A stretch of DNA of 64,000 nt from Hofstenia miamia (lineage: Eukaryota; Xenacoelomorpha; Acoela), in NCBI GenBank assembly GCA_004352715.1, contig SCFE01000004.1, positions 3,191,508-3,255,507 on the forward strand, in the 5' to 3' direction. A program made the translations under genes and the position numbers. Below, one piece after another: positions 12,601 to 24,623 of the stretch (the stretch's first letter is position 1; each line of letters opens with the position of its first letter). The notes under the pieces are model-generated. The model did no database searches. It was not told the DNA's origin and saw nothing but the letters and a program-made list of their open reading frames with translations.

Positions 12601-15600
12601 AATTTAGCAGTTAGCAACAGAATAAAATCATTTAAAATGATTGTATCCCTGAATTTTTTTACTTAAGTAGCTTTTTATTCTGTTTATCCTTGTACATTCT
12701 CTATGTTTACAGTCTGTAAATATTATTTACAATATACAGGGTGGGCCATAAGTAGCATTTTTAAATACAACTCTGCAGTTACTGTCTCGTTGAAAAAGAA
12801 TGGTCCCAAAACATGACTCTTCCAAAGTCCGCACCACACTACCACTTTTGGACATGAGTGCTCTTTAGTAGGATCCATCCAATGAGGGTTTTCGCGTGAA
12901 TAGTAACGACAGTTTTGTTTATTCACTTCGCCATTCACAAAGAAGTTGGCTTCATCGCTGAACAAAACATGGTTCACAAAATTTGGATTCTCAATCAGCT
13001 TATCTTTAAACCAAGTAGTCATCTGAAGTCGTCGATCTGGATGATCCTCGTATAGCTTGTTAAATTGTTGCAATTTGTAGGGATGAAATTTTTCGGCTTT
13101 TATGATACGTCTCATGGTGCTTCTTGGGACACCGAGCTCAGTAGACGATCGTCGCAATGATTTCATTGGACTGTGTTAAACTTTTTCAATGACGAGTGTT
13201 GGTATTTCGTCAGACACTCTTGGAGGACCACTTCTTGGTTTGTCTATGACATTACCTGTTTCACGAAATTTCAATATCAAACGCCCTACTGTCTTATGTG
13301 AGATGGGCTCACGATCAGGATAACTTCGATTAAACTTCTCGGCAACAGATCGATTAGTGGCGCCAACGGCACCAGACATGAACACCAGTCCAACTCGTTC
13401 GTCAATTGTTAAAGGCATGCCTGAAGTGAAAATAAAATTTTTTAAGAAGCAGAGCAATAATTATAGCAAGTGATAAATACAAAAAAGTTTTATTACTTCA
13501 TAAAAGAAGATGTATCACATCCCGAAAGAAAAGAAAATATATTCTACCACGCAGATTTTACAGTTTCATATCATTTAATTCTTTGGTGCGTGACTTTTGG
13601 CCCACCCTGTATATACAAATAGTTTACATAATATATACAAACATATTTACAAATCTAATATATACAGATATGTACAAATAAAATATACAAAGCTAAAACA
13701 ATAATTGAAATAACCAACAAAAAAATAATCAGTTAAAAATAGGAAACAAAAATGACATATTCTAATAATTTCGCCATATATTCAGTGTGTTCGAATATCC
13801 TAATTTGAATTGGTTGGCAAGCAGGTTTTGTTTTAATAATTTTTTTAAATATTTTTAAGTTAGGTGCGTTACGTATATTAGAATCTAGTTTGTTCCAGAG
13901 TCTACTGGTGTTGGTTGTAAACGAATGTTTCCAATATTTATTTTTAATTTGATATTAATGCATTTATTTGCTCTTTTGTTATAGCTGAGATATTTGTCAC
14001 CATTACGATTTCCTTTCACACACTTGTACTTTTGAATCAGACTGGAATATATCGTGATGAACGTGGGTGAAAGTTCTGACTAAGGAAATATTTTTTTGAG
14101 TCTTTCTTTCTAATTTGAGTAGTAGCAAAATACTTCCAAAAACAAAATAAGCCTATTTATAACCACCAAAAATCATATTTCGAGTTCTAGGTTTGAATAT
14201 ACCACAAATGCTATGTGTTTAAGGTATTGGTCATAAGTTTCTGAAAAGTTAACTTTTTAGAAACCATCAAGAAGCTATAAACTAATTAATGACTTTGTTA
14301 TATGTATTCATGTTTTATCTATTTGTAGACAAAAGCTAAAGCTCAAGGCTCCTGGAAGCTTTGGCTAGCTTCAGCTCCGTTTTAGCAATAGATTATGTAA
14401 ATTGACCGGACAACCGTTTCTGAGCAGGACAAAAATGAGTATATTTGAGAACATTCAAGCACAAAATAATCACACCGAATGGCACAACATAATCAATACT
14501 TTGTCCAAAAAACTTTTGATTTTATAACATTCTCCAATCGCTTTGTCCAGGATTTTTACAGTTTTTTGTATGTAGTCAGCAGAGATAGCATACCAGACCA
14601 GGATTACTGAATGGCTTGAACTAGTTCTGATTTATTTCTTGGATTCTTTACTGCAACTTTAGTTTTGAGACAATGCCAGCAGTTTTCTATTATATTTAAA
14701 TCTCGTGACTGAGTGGCCAGTCATTCATAAAATTCAGGTTATTGTCAGTGGACCATTTCTTTACCATCTTTGGCCTATGACAAGATGCATTGTCATCTTG
14801 GAAATTAAAGGACCTGAGCCCATAATGATTGATTGTGCTTAATAACCCATTATGCAGTATTTCAATATATTTTCTGACTTTCACTCCTACATCAACAACA
14901 ATCAGGCGATTAACACCATTGTAGGTCATTCATATCCATGTCATTCTTGAGACAGTATGCTTGTACTTCTGGTTTATATTTTCACGCTTTAATCTGTGAA
15001 CAAACGTGTTTCTATAGTCATGATTTATTTCAATACGCAACTCATCACTGAAAACAATTCGTAAAACACGCTGAGGTATTCAATTGGGACTGCAAAATTT
15101 CGTTTGAGCTGATTCACTTTAGGCTAGTTTAAAAATCTTGACTAATGATATGCCACATAAACTTATTGCTACTGTTTTTCGGCTGATCTGTATTCCAGTT
15201 TCTTGCAGTTCTCTAAAGGTGCGTTCAGACGAGAACCTTTTGATGTATATCATTTGATGTACGTCAAAAAGATGCTCGTCTGAACGCACATCGTTCAAAT
15301 TGATGCACAAACAGCTTGCATCTTTTTGACGTAGTTCAAAAGATTCTCGTCGGAACGAACATTATTCATTTGAACGATCAGTAATTTAACGACTTTGTTT
15401 TGGGGACAGATTGTCTCAAGTAGCCGTGAGTCTTAAAATACGAGGATTTTGAAGCTCAACGGTTTTAACTTCAAAATAAACCCTGACGATATTGAATTCT
15501 AAATGTTTCAATTTTTTTAACAAAAAGCAGTTATTCCTTTCAATGAAGCAATATTGATTTTTCACAAATTTCATGCATTGAAATTTAATTATATTGTTCA

Positions 15601-15715
15601 ATTGTGTAATTACAAGAAAACTTTTAGGGCCCTTCGGAATAAACATTTTGGGAGTCGGTTCGGTTTGGTTCACATAAAATACTGCGGTATCGGTATGACT
15701 ATGAAAAATCAATAG

Positions 15716-15747
<32 letters not shown>

Positions 15748-18700
15748 CAAAGTTAGTTTTAGTATACCATGGTTATATCAATTAAATGAATTCATATGTA
15801 ATAGATAAAACCGTTTTGAAATGATAAAATTTTCTCTTTTCAAAACAGAGTACCACAAATCCCCCTGTTTAAAAGACCCATTTCACCGTTAACGTCTTTT
15901 TCAAACACAATTTCACTTCTATTTTCGCAAATTTATCAGCTTTTCTTCCATAATTCCACTATATTATGCCATTACCGAGCACAAAATGATCGAAAATCAA
16001 ATTTAAAATAATCTAATTTTAATAGCATTAAATCATAGCGAAATATTGACATATAACACCATTTTGAGGAAGAAATAACCAGAATTGTCCTAGTGAGGTA
16101 CAGATAGAACAAATATTTCTCGAAATTATTTCGTATACTCGATCACTTTCATAATGTTTTTGTGCGTTGAATTGGTGGTGATATGAAAATAAAAACAAAT
16201 GTAAAACGTTCAGAGTGAAATGAAAATTAATCAATACAGCACTTCAACGTACAGCCCAAATCATATATTAGGCTCAATATAATATTATGTTCATGCCATA
16301 TGTACTCCATAACTGGTTTACCAATACAATAATTGTAAAGCACATTTACATGGAGTAAAAGGAAAAAAATAAGTAAAAACATTGTAAAGAAAATTTACAT
16401 GTGAAAAGGAAAAAAATAATGATTCAAACAAAATTCCAAAACATTTTCGTCATAAAATTCTCTTGCGTTTTCGTAAATGTCAACATCACATTTATTGTTG
16501 TGAATCATTCTNTTCATATGTACTCCATATCAGGTTTACCAATACAATAATAGTAAAGCAAATTTACGTGGAGTAAAAGGAAAAAAAATAAAAGCATTGT
16601 AAAGAAAATTTACATGTGAAAAGGAAAAAAATAATGATTCAAACAAAATTCCAAAACATTTTCGTCATAAAATTCTCTTGCGTTTTCGTAAATGTCAACA
16701 TCACATTTATTGTTGTGAATCATTTTTTCTTCTGCAGAGAGATGATTCTTTCTTCCTCGGGGAATCTTAAAGTCATTTCCACCAAGTTTTGACATTGACG
16801 ACTCCATTACTTTCTGAAGTGTTAAGAAAATATGGGTTATTTTGGCTGCAGGATAATCCTTATATGATTGTTAAACAGATTTGATAAGTTGAGAAATAGA
16901 GTTGGTTACCATCTTTTGCTGCATACTTTGAATGCTTCGAAAAAAACCAAGGTCTAATACGTTAAAATCGGGAGAATTGGGATGCTGGCAAATTAATTGA
17001 ACATTGTGCTTTGGAAAATATGTACGAATATCAAAATCGATTCTGCTTTCGGGGATGTGAGGCTTGGCGTTATCTTGTTGGATGAAGACTGCTGAGTTTC
17101 TTTGAAACATTTATCGGTTTGATCTCCATAGTTCCAGCCTCTCTATTCCTTGACGTTCGCTGCGCTCTAACTTTCTTGGCAAATGGCCACATACCTAACT
17201 TACCATCAAAAGTTGCCCTAGTCTTCGGATCATACTTAGGACGCGCAAGAGCACACAAGAACATTACTTTTGGAATATGTCGTTTACTAGTTACTGATAT
17301 GTGGGCTGAAGCTTCCGTAGGAACAAGGTAGTATCTTTTTTTTCTTGAAGTATAAAAAACCATTTTTCGTCAATATGGATTATATTGTACATATTACGAA
17401 AAAGAAGACCATCTCTTACATTCTGAATAGATTCGAGTGATAATTTAATTCTCTGTAGTTTATTTTCATTATTCAGTTTCGGTTTGATTTTATTATTGTG
17501 AGGAATTAAAATTCCTCTTTTCTTTGCCCTATGTTTTTTTGCTTTTTTTTAAATTTGCGAGCTGGGTGTAAAAATGGCAGAAAATCGAAAATTAAATTTT
17601 TTCGTAAAAACATCAAATCCAATTTTTTTTCAGAAATGTGTAGAATGGGAAGTAGGCTACTAGCGAGCAAAATTTGGCAGGCTAAACTTTTCTCAATCAA
17701 AAGTTATCCACGCCGCGACAAAAGTGGACAATATTTTTAAGACAGAGGGAATACTTGGCAAGAAATAAGAGAGGGAAAGGACTGCTAAGTGTCGAGGAAA
17801 TTGTAGAAGCAGAAGTACTAGGGCTGAAGGAATATGTAGAAGCACAACCTAGAGGGTCCATACTGGAGATCACTAAGGAGTTCAGGAAAATAAGAACTGA
17901 CAGTGAAGAAAAGAAGGTATACCAGAGTAGGATGGAATTAGAGAGACAAACAAGGTATAGGCAGAAGGCAATGCATTGAGAATACTGGAGGAAAACAGAA
18001 AAGTGTGACAGAGAAGAAAGCAACAAGTGGTTAAAGAAAGCAGGACTGAAAAGAGAAACAGAAGCACTGATAATGGCAGCGCAGGAGCAAACAATAAGAA
18101 CAAACTGGGTGAAGAAACATATAGACAGAAGAAATTAAGGAAGTGATCAGTGTAGGCTATGTAAGAAAGAGTGTGAGACAGTAGATCATCTGATAGGAGG
18201 ATGTGAGAAGCTGGCGCAGAATGAGTATAGGTTCAGGCATGATAAGCTAGGACGAATGGTACACTGGAGCTTCAGCAGGCAGCATGGGTTAAAAGCAGGA
18301 TAAGCCACAGGGATTCATAGAGAATGATAAGGTTAAAATACTGTGGGACTTCAACATTTAGAAAAGCAAGGTGATAGAAGCAAAGAGACCAGACATAGTA
18401 GTTGTAGACAAAGAGAAAACATTAGAAACAGTGATAGACATAGCAGTACCAAAGGACAGGAATGTAGAAAGCAAGAAGAAAGAGAAGATAGACAACTATA
18501 GAGAGTTGGCAGACTAAATAGAAAGGCTGTGGAAGTTGAAGAAGGTTGAAGTAGTCCCGGTAGTTGTAGGAGCACTAGTAGCAGTGAGCAAGAAGCATAA
18601 GAGATACTTGGAGGAGCTGGGAGTACCAAAGTGGAGAGGAGTGGTAGCACAGAAGGCAGCATTGTTAGGAACAGCTAGAGTCCTGAGGAAAGCTCTCAGA

Positions 18701-21700
18701 CTCCCTGGGAACTGATGAGTTCCCCGAGCTGAGAGGGATACTAGCATGAAGCAAGAATAATAATAAACAGTGAACATTAGAAGTGGAGATGACAAGTGGA
18801 GCAATTGCAGAAAGGAAATGAATTGCATTTAGATAAAAACCCGAATTCAGAGATAGAAGATAGAAGAAACAGTGGGGATGCGTTGTTTGAAAAGTATAGC
18901 AGGCGACTACAAATCGAGTTCAAGATTAGAAATTATGAAATTAGCTGGTGGAATTACACAATAGAAAACGTTATTGGTATAGGTAGATTTGTGAATGCGA
19001 GGTAGAAGAAAATGAACTGTAGAAGAGGATCGTGAGCCATTGATTAGAGGGAAAGAATTTTAGGAAATCAAATGCATCGAAATTATAGAAGCCGAGTAGC
19101 AGTTTGAGAAAAATTAGGTCAAGGAATTTGAGATACAGCGAGATAGGCAAAAGCCTATATATATATCCTTTACATTATTCTATTATATTATTGACAATAA
19201 GTGAGTGTTAAGATTATTATAAGCATTCATAAAGTAATTCCGGTAACCATAAGTTTCTTGTTCTTCTATATGATCAATTTATTACTTAAGAATTTTCAGA
19301 AAAATATTTTCAGTCTTATGTCAAATAATATATTATGTAATGTCTCCATAAAAGGATTTTAGGATTATATGGTACAGAAGAACTTTTAAAGTCCAATCTT
19401 ACTTACCTACATTAGAGCTACTACAGTTCCGCTTGTTAAATAGTTTGATTCATGGTCTCCTTTGGTCGCAAAACTTTTATTCCGATTTAACTAGAAACAC
19501 TACATATTATATGGTATACCTATTTACACAAAAGATTTATTTTTGTAAACAAATGCTAAACTGCAAACACAACGCTTATTAAAATCACATCAAATTTCAA
19601 CAGTGAGTAGAATAGATTTGGTTTAGGATTAACATTTGAAGATTTTTGGATGCCTTTTAAGTCAATTTTTTAAATAATATTTTACGTTTATTAATCAATA
19701 TTCCAATAATAATCTTGAAAAAAGTAGATTAATCTGAAACGGGAGTTGAATTTCAGTAAGAGCTGAATGCATTCCGATACCAATTCTAAATGAGAATCGA
19801 TTCTCGATTCTAATTCCATTTAATCGCAGGGCAAGTTTAATTAAATTATTTACATATGTTTAAGCAATTTTATAATGCGAAGTAAATATAAATGTATAGT
19901 TAAGGGTGATGATGATAAAACATTTGTGAGTGGCGCTAATTTTTTTCACTCCACATTGCTGAAATATTATACTCACGATTAATCGAAAAATTTAAAAAAC
20001 AAGAACTGCGAATCGGAACGATTATTTGACTAATATGAAATAATCGATTAAATTGTTATGACGACGTTTCCACTCTAATTTGTCAACTATTATTTTTTAT
20101 ATTTTTTCAACTTCAAAATTTCAATAGTACATTTCGTTATCTCAATACAATCATGATTTTATTTTATTTCACTCAAAGTTTTCAAAGCATTCACTCACTG
20201 TTTCTATGGAAGAATCATTTCTTTAACCTCAAGATATTTGATGTATTCATTGAAATAGTCATTTGAAAACGACAGAAACCTGAAGGCTTGGTTGACTGGA
20301 TGCAAGTTTAGAAGTTTAGTAGAAGTTGTGTGAGAAATGGAAACTGCAGTTCGGCAAGAAAAATGTTTAATGGAAATATACCTGATATGAAATAGATTTA
20401 GTTTGAGAAGCAGTATGTTAACAGTTAAATCTGTAGCTATCCCTCGGACAAGAGGTACAACACATGCATGCATTCAAAGTATTTTCTCCAAAATCGAATG
20501 ATCCAAAGAATATGCTGTTTATAATTCTGTATCTTTAGATCCTCGTATTAAGCGAAAGCGTAATCGCTTGCGTTCATCCCTCACAACTGAAAATATGTCA
20601 TGGCGGCCTCCTGCAGATGATGTACTGTTAATCACTGCCGTTATGCAGTTAAAAGACCTCGATGCTGTTGCACGGGCAGTTAAGTTTTCATCTCATGTAA
20701 CGAAAGCGCAACTGGAAGCTCGGTGGTTTTCGATTTTATATGATGCCAACATTAGTGAACAAGTAAAGCAGGTGCGTTTTTATCTAATTTTATAAAGTGA
20801 TGTGTTTGATGTGGTTTGACCTCTTGGGTGGTTTGATATAAGTAAATTAAGTCATAGTAGAGATGACTCGACTAAATATCAAGCAAATTTTGTGGAAAAA
20901 ACTTGGAGGTGTCTTAAGTAAAGGAAGATAGATAATTTTTCGATATTTAAGTGATGATACAATATAGATTACTAATAGCTTGAGTAGAGATCATCTTCAA
21001 CACTTTGGAATGAAAGTGGAAGAATGCATTGTCATTCATTGAGAGAACGAACAATTCGATTATTAAGTAAATTGCTAAAAGACCCTTGAGATACACAGTA
21101 TGCCCTGAAGAAAGTGTGCCCGCTGAAGACTCAATAGGACGAATTAAGATTTATTAGTATTTGTTAAAAATCAACTCTTCAACTCTGGTACCCGTGCAGA
21201 CAATTATTTGCTATAGTAATATTTTTGATTAGAAACGAATCGTATCGATCCTCAACTTATTGATAGACTATCCTGCAGCATAAATTTAAATCGAACTATT
21301 TACTCACAGTTTGGAGACAATTGTTGCAGAATTGAAGAAGATTTTCACCGCCAAATATTTCTGGTTTCTTGCAGTAATATTTCATTAGAACGTTCGTAGA
21401 TTTATATTAAATGTAATAAAAAAAGAGTTGATTGGTAAGTGACAGTGTAATGACAAGTACGCAAATCAGGTTAGGAGTCAGAGATGTTGAATCAGTAAGG
21501 ACGTCTATGAACTCATTCCTTCATAGTTGTGAAATGCCCGTCATATTCAACACACTTTTTAAAGTAAAGATCATTAAGGTTAATGAATTTCAAATGTATA
21601 AATTAATTAGTGTTTTAGTGACAATTCGATAGATTTTCAATTATTTAGTAAAAACTTCTAGTGAAGTGTTAATTTTGACGCTTGCTTATTTGTTTGACTT

Positions 21701-24514
21701 TATTTTACCAATTATATTGGGATTATGTCTTTCACTATATTTTAGGATATTGCAACTTTGCCATTCGATGTGCTATTGGATCTTATGCGACGCGCTGCTC
21801 TCTTTTCAGCTGCAGAAGAAGACCTTTTGAAAGCAGTTCCCTCAACACCATTACCCTCAGATGATGTTTGGAGAAAACTTCTTAATGCTCCTTGTGGACC
21901 GTGGCATGAGACACGAAATGAACGCGACCTTAAGAAGCACTGGTTGAAACTAAAACATTTCCATCTTCTAAATGATCAATCCGTGTCTGAGCAGTCAAGT
22001 TTCTCAGATATGGAAGAGAATTGGTATTTATTGCAACTCATTTTTTAATCAGTAACTGTGTACATCATTTAACCAATTAAAGCTATTTATTCATTGAGAA
22101 AAGTGGCCCATCAAATCATTTGAACTAAATGCAAATTTAGAGAAATCAAACAATTTCCACTAAATGCAAATTTACAAATACCTTGGCGTCTAGATTTTAA
22201 TATGAGAATGCGCGTTGGTGTGCAAATTAAAGATTCAACCTTCTGGATTTCAAGGGAAAGATTGATGCTAATATATCTCGTATTTTTGACACAGTTGGAT
22301 ATGGGCCGGATTTGGGCTTAAGAAATGGAAAAAATGGGTCGAATTTTAAAAAACTGACTATTCCGTAAAAGTGCACGCAAATACATTGAATTTTATCTAA
22401 GTTATAATTATAAAGTTGAAAAATAAAATTTACATTTTGGANAAAAATATTTGCTATTTTACAGTAATGAGCAAAATTATGTAAACTGTTTAAACATGCA
22501 TCCAATAAGTATAAACNCAGTTCCCTCAACACCATTACCCTCAGATGATGTTTGGAGAAAACTTCTTAATGCTCCTTGTGGACCGTGGCATGAGACACGA
22601 AATGAACGCGACCTTAAGAAGCACTGGTTGAAACTAAAACATTTCCATCTTCTAAATGATCAATCCGTGTCTGAGCAGTCAAGTTTCTCAGATATGGAAG
22701 AGAATTGGTATTTATTGCAACTCATTTTTTAATCAGTAACTGTGTACATCATTTAACCAATTAAAGCTATTTATTCATTGAGAAAAGTGGCCCATCAAAT
22801 CATTTGAACTAAATGCAAATTTAGAGAAATCAAACAATTTCCACTAAATGCAAATTTACAAATACCTTGGCGTCTAGATTTTAATATGAGAATGCGCGTT
22901 GGTGTGCAAATTAAAGATTCAACCTTCTGGATTTCAAGGGAAAGATTGATGCTAATATATCTCGTATTTTTGACACAGTTGGATATGGGCCGGATTTGGG
23001 CTTAAGAAATGGAAAAAATGGGTCGAATTTTAAAAAACTGACTATTCCGTAAAAGTGCACGCAAATACATTGAATTTTATCTAAGTTATAATTATAAAGT
23101 TGAAAAATAAAATTTACATTTTGGAGAATTTACATTAGGATCATATACTTTTCTAAATTTCAATTTATTAGAAGTATCTCTATCATACCAAATTTGTTTG
23201 ACAGGTATTATGAAAATGGGCCGAGTTTGCATTAAATTTAATGGGCCGGTCCAGTGATTGGGCGACGTGATGTCAATTTACTGTTATTCAATACAGTTAA
23301 GCCTGGATATCACGTGTCTGGCAAGACGGTTGTCAATTGTGTATTTACTATCAAATACTTAGGAAGGAACGAACAAACAGTTTACTCTAAGGGGGTTAAG
23401 TGAATAATATCAGAGGTTTCTTGTAAATGTGCTCGACTTTTATATGTATTTAACAGTCTTTTTAACCCTAAATGCATGTTTAGCATGTCCGATGTCGGAG
23501 TAAATGATTCTGTACCTGATAGTGAACTGGAGACTGCAAATATGCGAAATATTGAAGAAATACGGAGACTAGAAGCTGAAATTCCTCGCTGGTCACTGTT
23601 AGCTGACATTGCTCCTCAAGATAAACAGATACTAGCAGTATTGCGTGGTCGACATGTACGATTCCTCGTTCAATCTCGACAAGTACTTTTTACGTTATAT
23701 TCTACAAAATGTGAACTGTTCCAAACTCAACATTTCATTTTTTGTTATTGATTTCTTCAATTTTTATGCTTGGAAACGTTTTTATGCCACTGATCTTTAA
23801 ATTTCTCAATGTATGTTATGAAATCCTTGATTTTGTATATTTTTATTTACTCATTTTTAAATTTTGTGTTATTTTAAATGGCTACGTCTATTTGCAAATT
23901 AATAATCATGAAAACCACAAAATTTTATATTTTTGTTTTCTCAATTTGCAAGTTTGACTTTCAGTGGTTCATCTGTATTGTTTTTTATTTTGCATATTCT
24001 GATACGAAACATTATAATTTTATAAATAAAACTTAATAAAATTTTATTTCAAGGGACGGTTCTAATTTATTTGATGGAAAAGATTTATAAGAAGCATTAT
24101 TTTTAACCATCATGACGTGATTTAGTACGCCATGATAACCATGTAAGGTATTCTAATATAAACTCTGAACAGCTTTTTAATATTTAGGCATTTAGTTTTA
24201 TGTTTACTCAATGACTTTAGGTAAGCATTGGTCGTGGTCCAAATGTTGATATCGACCTATCATTGGAAGGTCCAGCATCAGCTGTATCCAGGCTACATGC
24301 ATACATTCGACTGAACTCCAAGTGTAAATTCTATATTCTTTGTCACGGACGTCGAACTATTTACGTCGATGGAATGCCAGTCGTCCGTGGGGAAAGACGT
24401 AAGCTTAACGTACAAAGTGTAATTGAAATTGCACAGCATTCTTTTGTGTTTGTTGTAAATTTTGATCATCACTTTTTTTCTTCTATAGAGTTCAAGAATT
24501 CGACACCCAGATAG
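9600..24514 (+). CDS. MCRS1: Microspherule protein 1 (MCRS1), complete, about 400 aa
   Basis: MCRS1 is a nuclear/nucleolar FHA protein, a subunit of INO80 and NSL histone acetyltransferase complexes and a regulator of spindle microtubule minus ends in other animals. Exons: 9600-9798, 20539-20771, 21746-22023, 23484-23682 and 24221-24514 (stop tag); all phases agree and give 400 residues, against 462 in human. Exon 1 has the basic IKRKKFEGEVVDS motif. Exons 2-3 give the N-terminal MCRS domain, with WRPPADDVLLITAV, KFSSHVTKAQLEARW and RRAALFSAAEEDLL. Exon 4 has the coiled segment IEEIRRLEAEIPRW and the LAVLRGRHVRFLVQSR lead-in. Exon 5 is the FHA domain: IGRGPNVDIDLSLEGPASAVSR, then RRTIYVDGMPV and FVFVV. 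Intron 1 (10.7 kb) is full of transposons. Part of exon 3 with its downstream intron is duplicated next to single-N joins (21834-22441 and 22518-23125), probably an assembly error. Confidence 0.92.
9799..10874. other. Start of MCRS1 intron 1
   Basis: AT-rich sequence after the donor gtggtt. No coding similarity seen. Confidence 0.5.
10875..11980 (-). pseudogene. Decayed piggyBac-family transposase
   Basis: On the minus strand 11271-11005 reads KGHGVHGFRMDR, then SWDKKASKFVNIQRPEIV and TEYNSKMAGVD. This is the late catalytic region of the piggyBac DDE transposase (DDE_Tnp_1_7), where partner families read WDRK..N.P..V..YN..MGGVD. Upstream, in several broken frames, are the LHDFELY segment (near 11500) and an ITPWLNTLR segment (near 11640). 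Multiple stops and frameshifts make it inactive. I could not identify its terminal inverted repeats. It lies in MCRS1 intron 1 in antisense orientation. Confidence 0.75.
11981..12736. other. Intron DNA between piggyBac and mariner-type elements
   Basis: No recognisable feature. Short open frames here carry no conserved motif. Confidence 0.4.
12737..13609 (-). mobile_element. Internally deleted Tc1/mariner-superfamily element with TIRs and TA target duplication
   Basis: The 873-bp element is bounded by perfect CAGGGTGGGCCA inverted ends, with partial identity for about 6 further bases, and flanked by TA on both sides (12735-12736 and 13610-13611). The minus strand encodes transposase from an ATG at 13418: MPLTIDERVGLVFMSG, then a helix-turn-helix region and RPRSGPPRVS. 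There is an in-frame taa at 13176-13178, after which the same frame continues. The first catalytic aspartate is present in FSDEANFFVNG. The frame then reads VVVWCGLWKSHVLGPFFF and stops at the TIR, so the second Asp and the last acidic residue are deleted. It is therefore non-autonomous. The intact ends could be mobilised by a related transposase. Confidence 0.88.
13612..14400. other. Intron DNA between two Tc1/mariner-type elements
   Basis: AT-rich. I see nothing in it apart from loosely repeated tacaaat/ataca words at 13610-13700. Confidence 0.4.
14400..15218 (-). pseudogene. Decayed Tc1-like transposase
   Basis: In three minus-strand frames the Tc1 DDE core can be followed. VFSDEL near 15050-15070 holds the first Asp. 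Next comes MTYNGVNRLIVVD and, near 14790, NFQDDNASCHRPKMVKKW with the second Asp, then WSTDNNLNFMNDWP. At the N-terminal end (15218-15160) LQETGIQISRKTV matches a Tc1 helix-turn-helix. Frame is lost repeatedly and the DLNPIENLW block is damaged. A foldback sequence follows immediately at 15219 and appears to have inserted in the N-terminal region. Not functional. Confidence 0.75.
15219..15377. mobile_element. Nested foldback (MITE-like) sequence
   Basis: gtgcgttcagacgag at 15219-15233 is repeated inverted at 15275-15289. A second, diverged inverted arm lies at 15346-15360. A separate 10-base inverted pair, tcgttcaaat (15291-15300) and atttgaacga (15368-15377), encloses it. The sequence is non-coding and breaks the Tc1 remnant. 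I cannot assign it to a family. Confidence 0.55.
15378..16295. other. Intron DNA with (TA)n at about 15722-15746
   Basis: Contains a short (TA)n tract and a decayed ggttcggtttgg-type cryptic repeat near 15655-15700. No gene seen. Confidence 0.4.
16296..16725. repeat. Near-identical 211-216 bp duplication joined by a single N
   Basis: 16296-16511 and 16515-16725 are the same sequence with several substitutions and a small indel. An N at 16512 sits between them. The repeated sequence is the 3' end of the DD39D mariner remnant. The differences suggest two alleles or two close copies placed in tandem by the assembler. Confidence 0.7.
16610..17540 (-). pseudogene. Decayed DD39D (plant-type) mariner transposase
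   Basis: Read on the minus strand with several frameshifts. The part near 17420-17390 gives HIDEKWFF with the first catalytic Asp, then RKKRYYLVPTEASAH, SKRHIPKVMFLCALARP and FDGKLGMWPF. After a frameshift, VFIQQDNAKPHIPES holds the second Asp and HPNSPDFNVLDLGFF the third. Exactly 39 residues separate the last two Asp, giving DD39D. The C-terminal GGNDFKIPRGRK block (about 16780-16740) is also recognisable. This sequence type is best known from plant and oomycete mariner-like elements but also occurs in some invertebrates. It cannot make an intact protein here. It is intronic in MCRS1. Confidence 0.78.
17745..18770 (+). mobile_element. Truncated copy B of the (TAA)n-targeting LINE
   Basis: The plus strand matches the last third of the LINE at 53147-56700: the segment after the reverse transcriptase (KGLLSVEEIVEAEVLGLKEY), the CCHC-like block and the endonuclease-like PDIVVVD block. 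Stops and small deletions disrupt the frame. Its 3' end carries the conserved stem-loop (ctctcag 18693-18699, ctgagag 18729-18735) and terminates in aataataataa. It is 5'-truncated, and inserted in the sense direction in MCRS1 intron 1. Confidence 0.85.
18771..20538. other. End of MCRS1 intron 1
   Basis: AT-rich. A decayed GAATCGATTCTCGATT-type cryptic repeat lies near 19790-19825. No exon, RNA gene or transposase seen. Confidence 0.45.
21834..23125. repeat. MCRS1: 608-bp exact duplication covering part of MCRS1 exon 3
   Basis: 21834-22441 and 22518-23125 appear identical. Single Ns at 22442 and 22517 bound a 74-bp linker. The copy begins inside exon 3 coding sequence and runs into the following intron. 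The second copy lacks the exon's 5' part and an acceptor, so it cannot be a functional alternative exon. Exact identity and flanking Ns point to a contig-joining error. Confidence 0.85.
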
Positions 24515-24617
24515 CCTTCTTTGTTTACTTCTCGTCGTTTAGAAGTTTATGTGACTCAACATCATGAATGCTCTAGTTTTTAGTATTTGTAATATATTGT
24601 GTAAATACAAATTTATT

Positions 24618-24623
24618 AATAAA
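24618..24623 (+). terminator. MCRS1: Candidate polyadenylation signal of MCRS1
   Basis: AATAAA 104 nt after the MCRS1 stop and 512 nt before the PIF1 start. Motif and position only. Confidence 0.45.

Noticed and set aside
22451-22732. Apparent second copy of an MCRS1 exon
   Set aside because: It is an exact duplicate starting at a single N, lacks an acceptor, and is best explained by misassembly.
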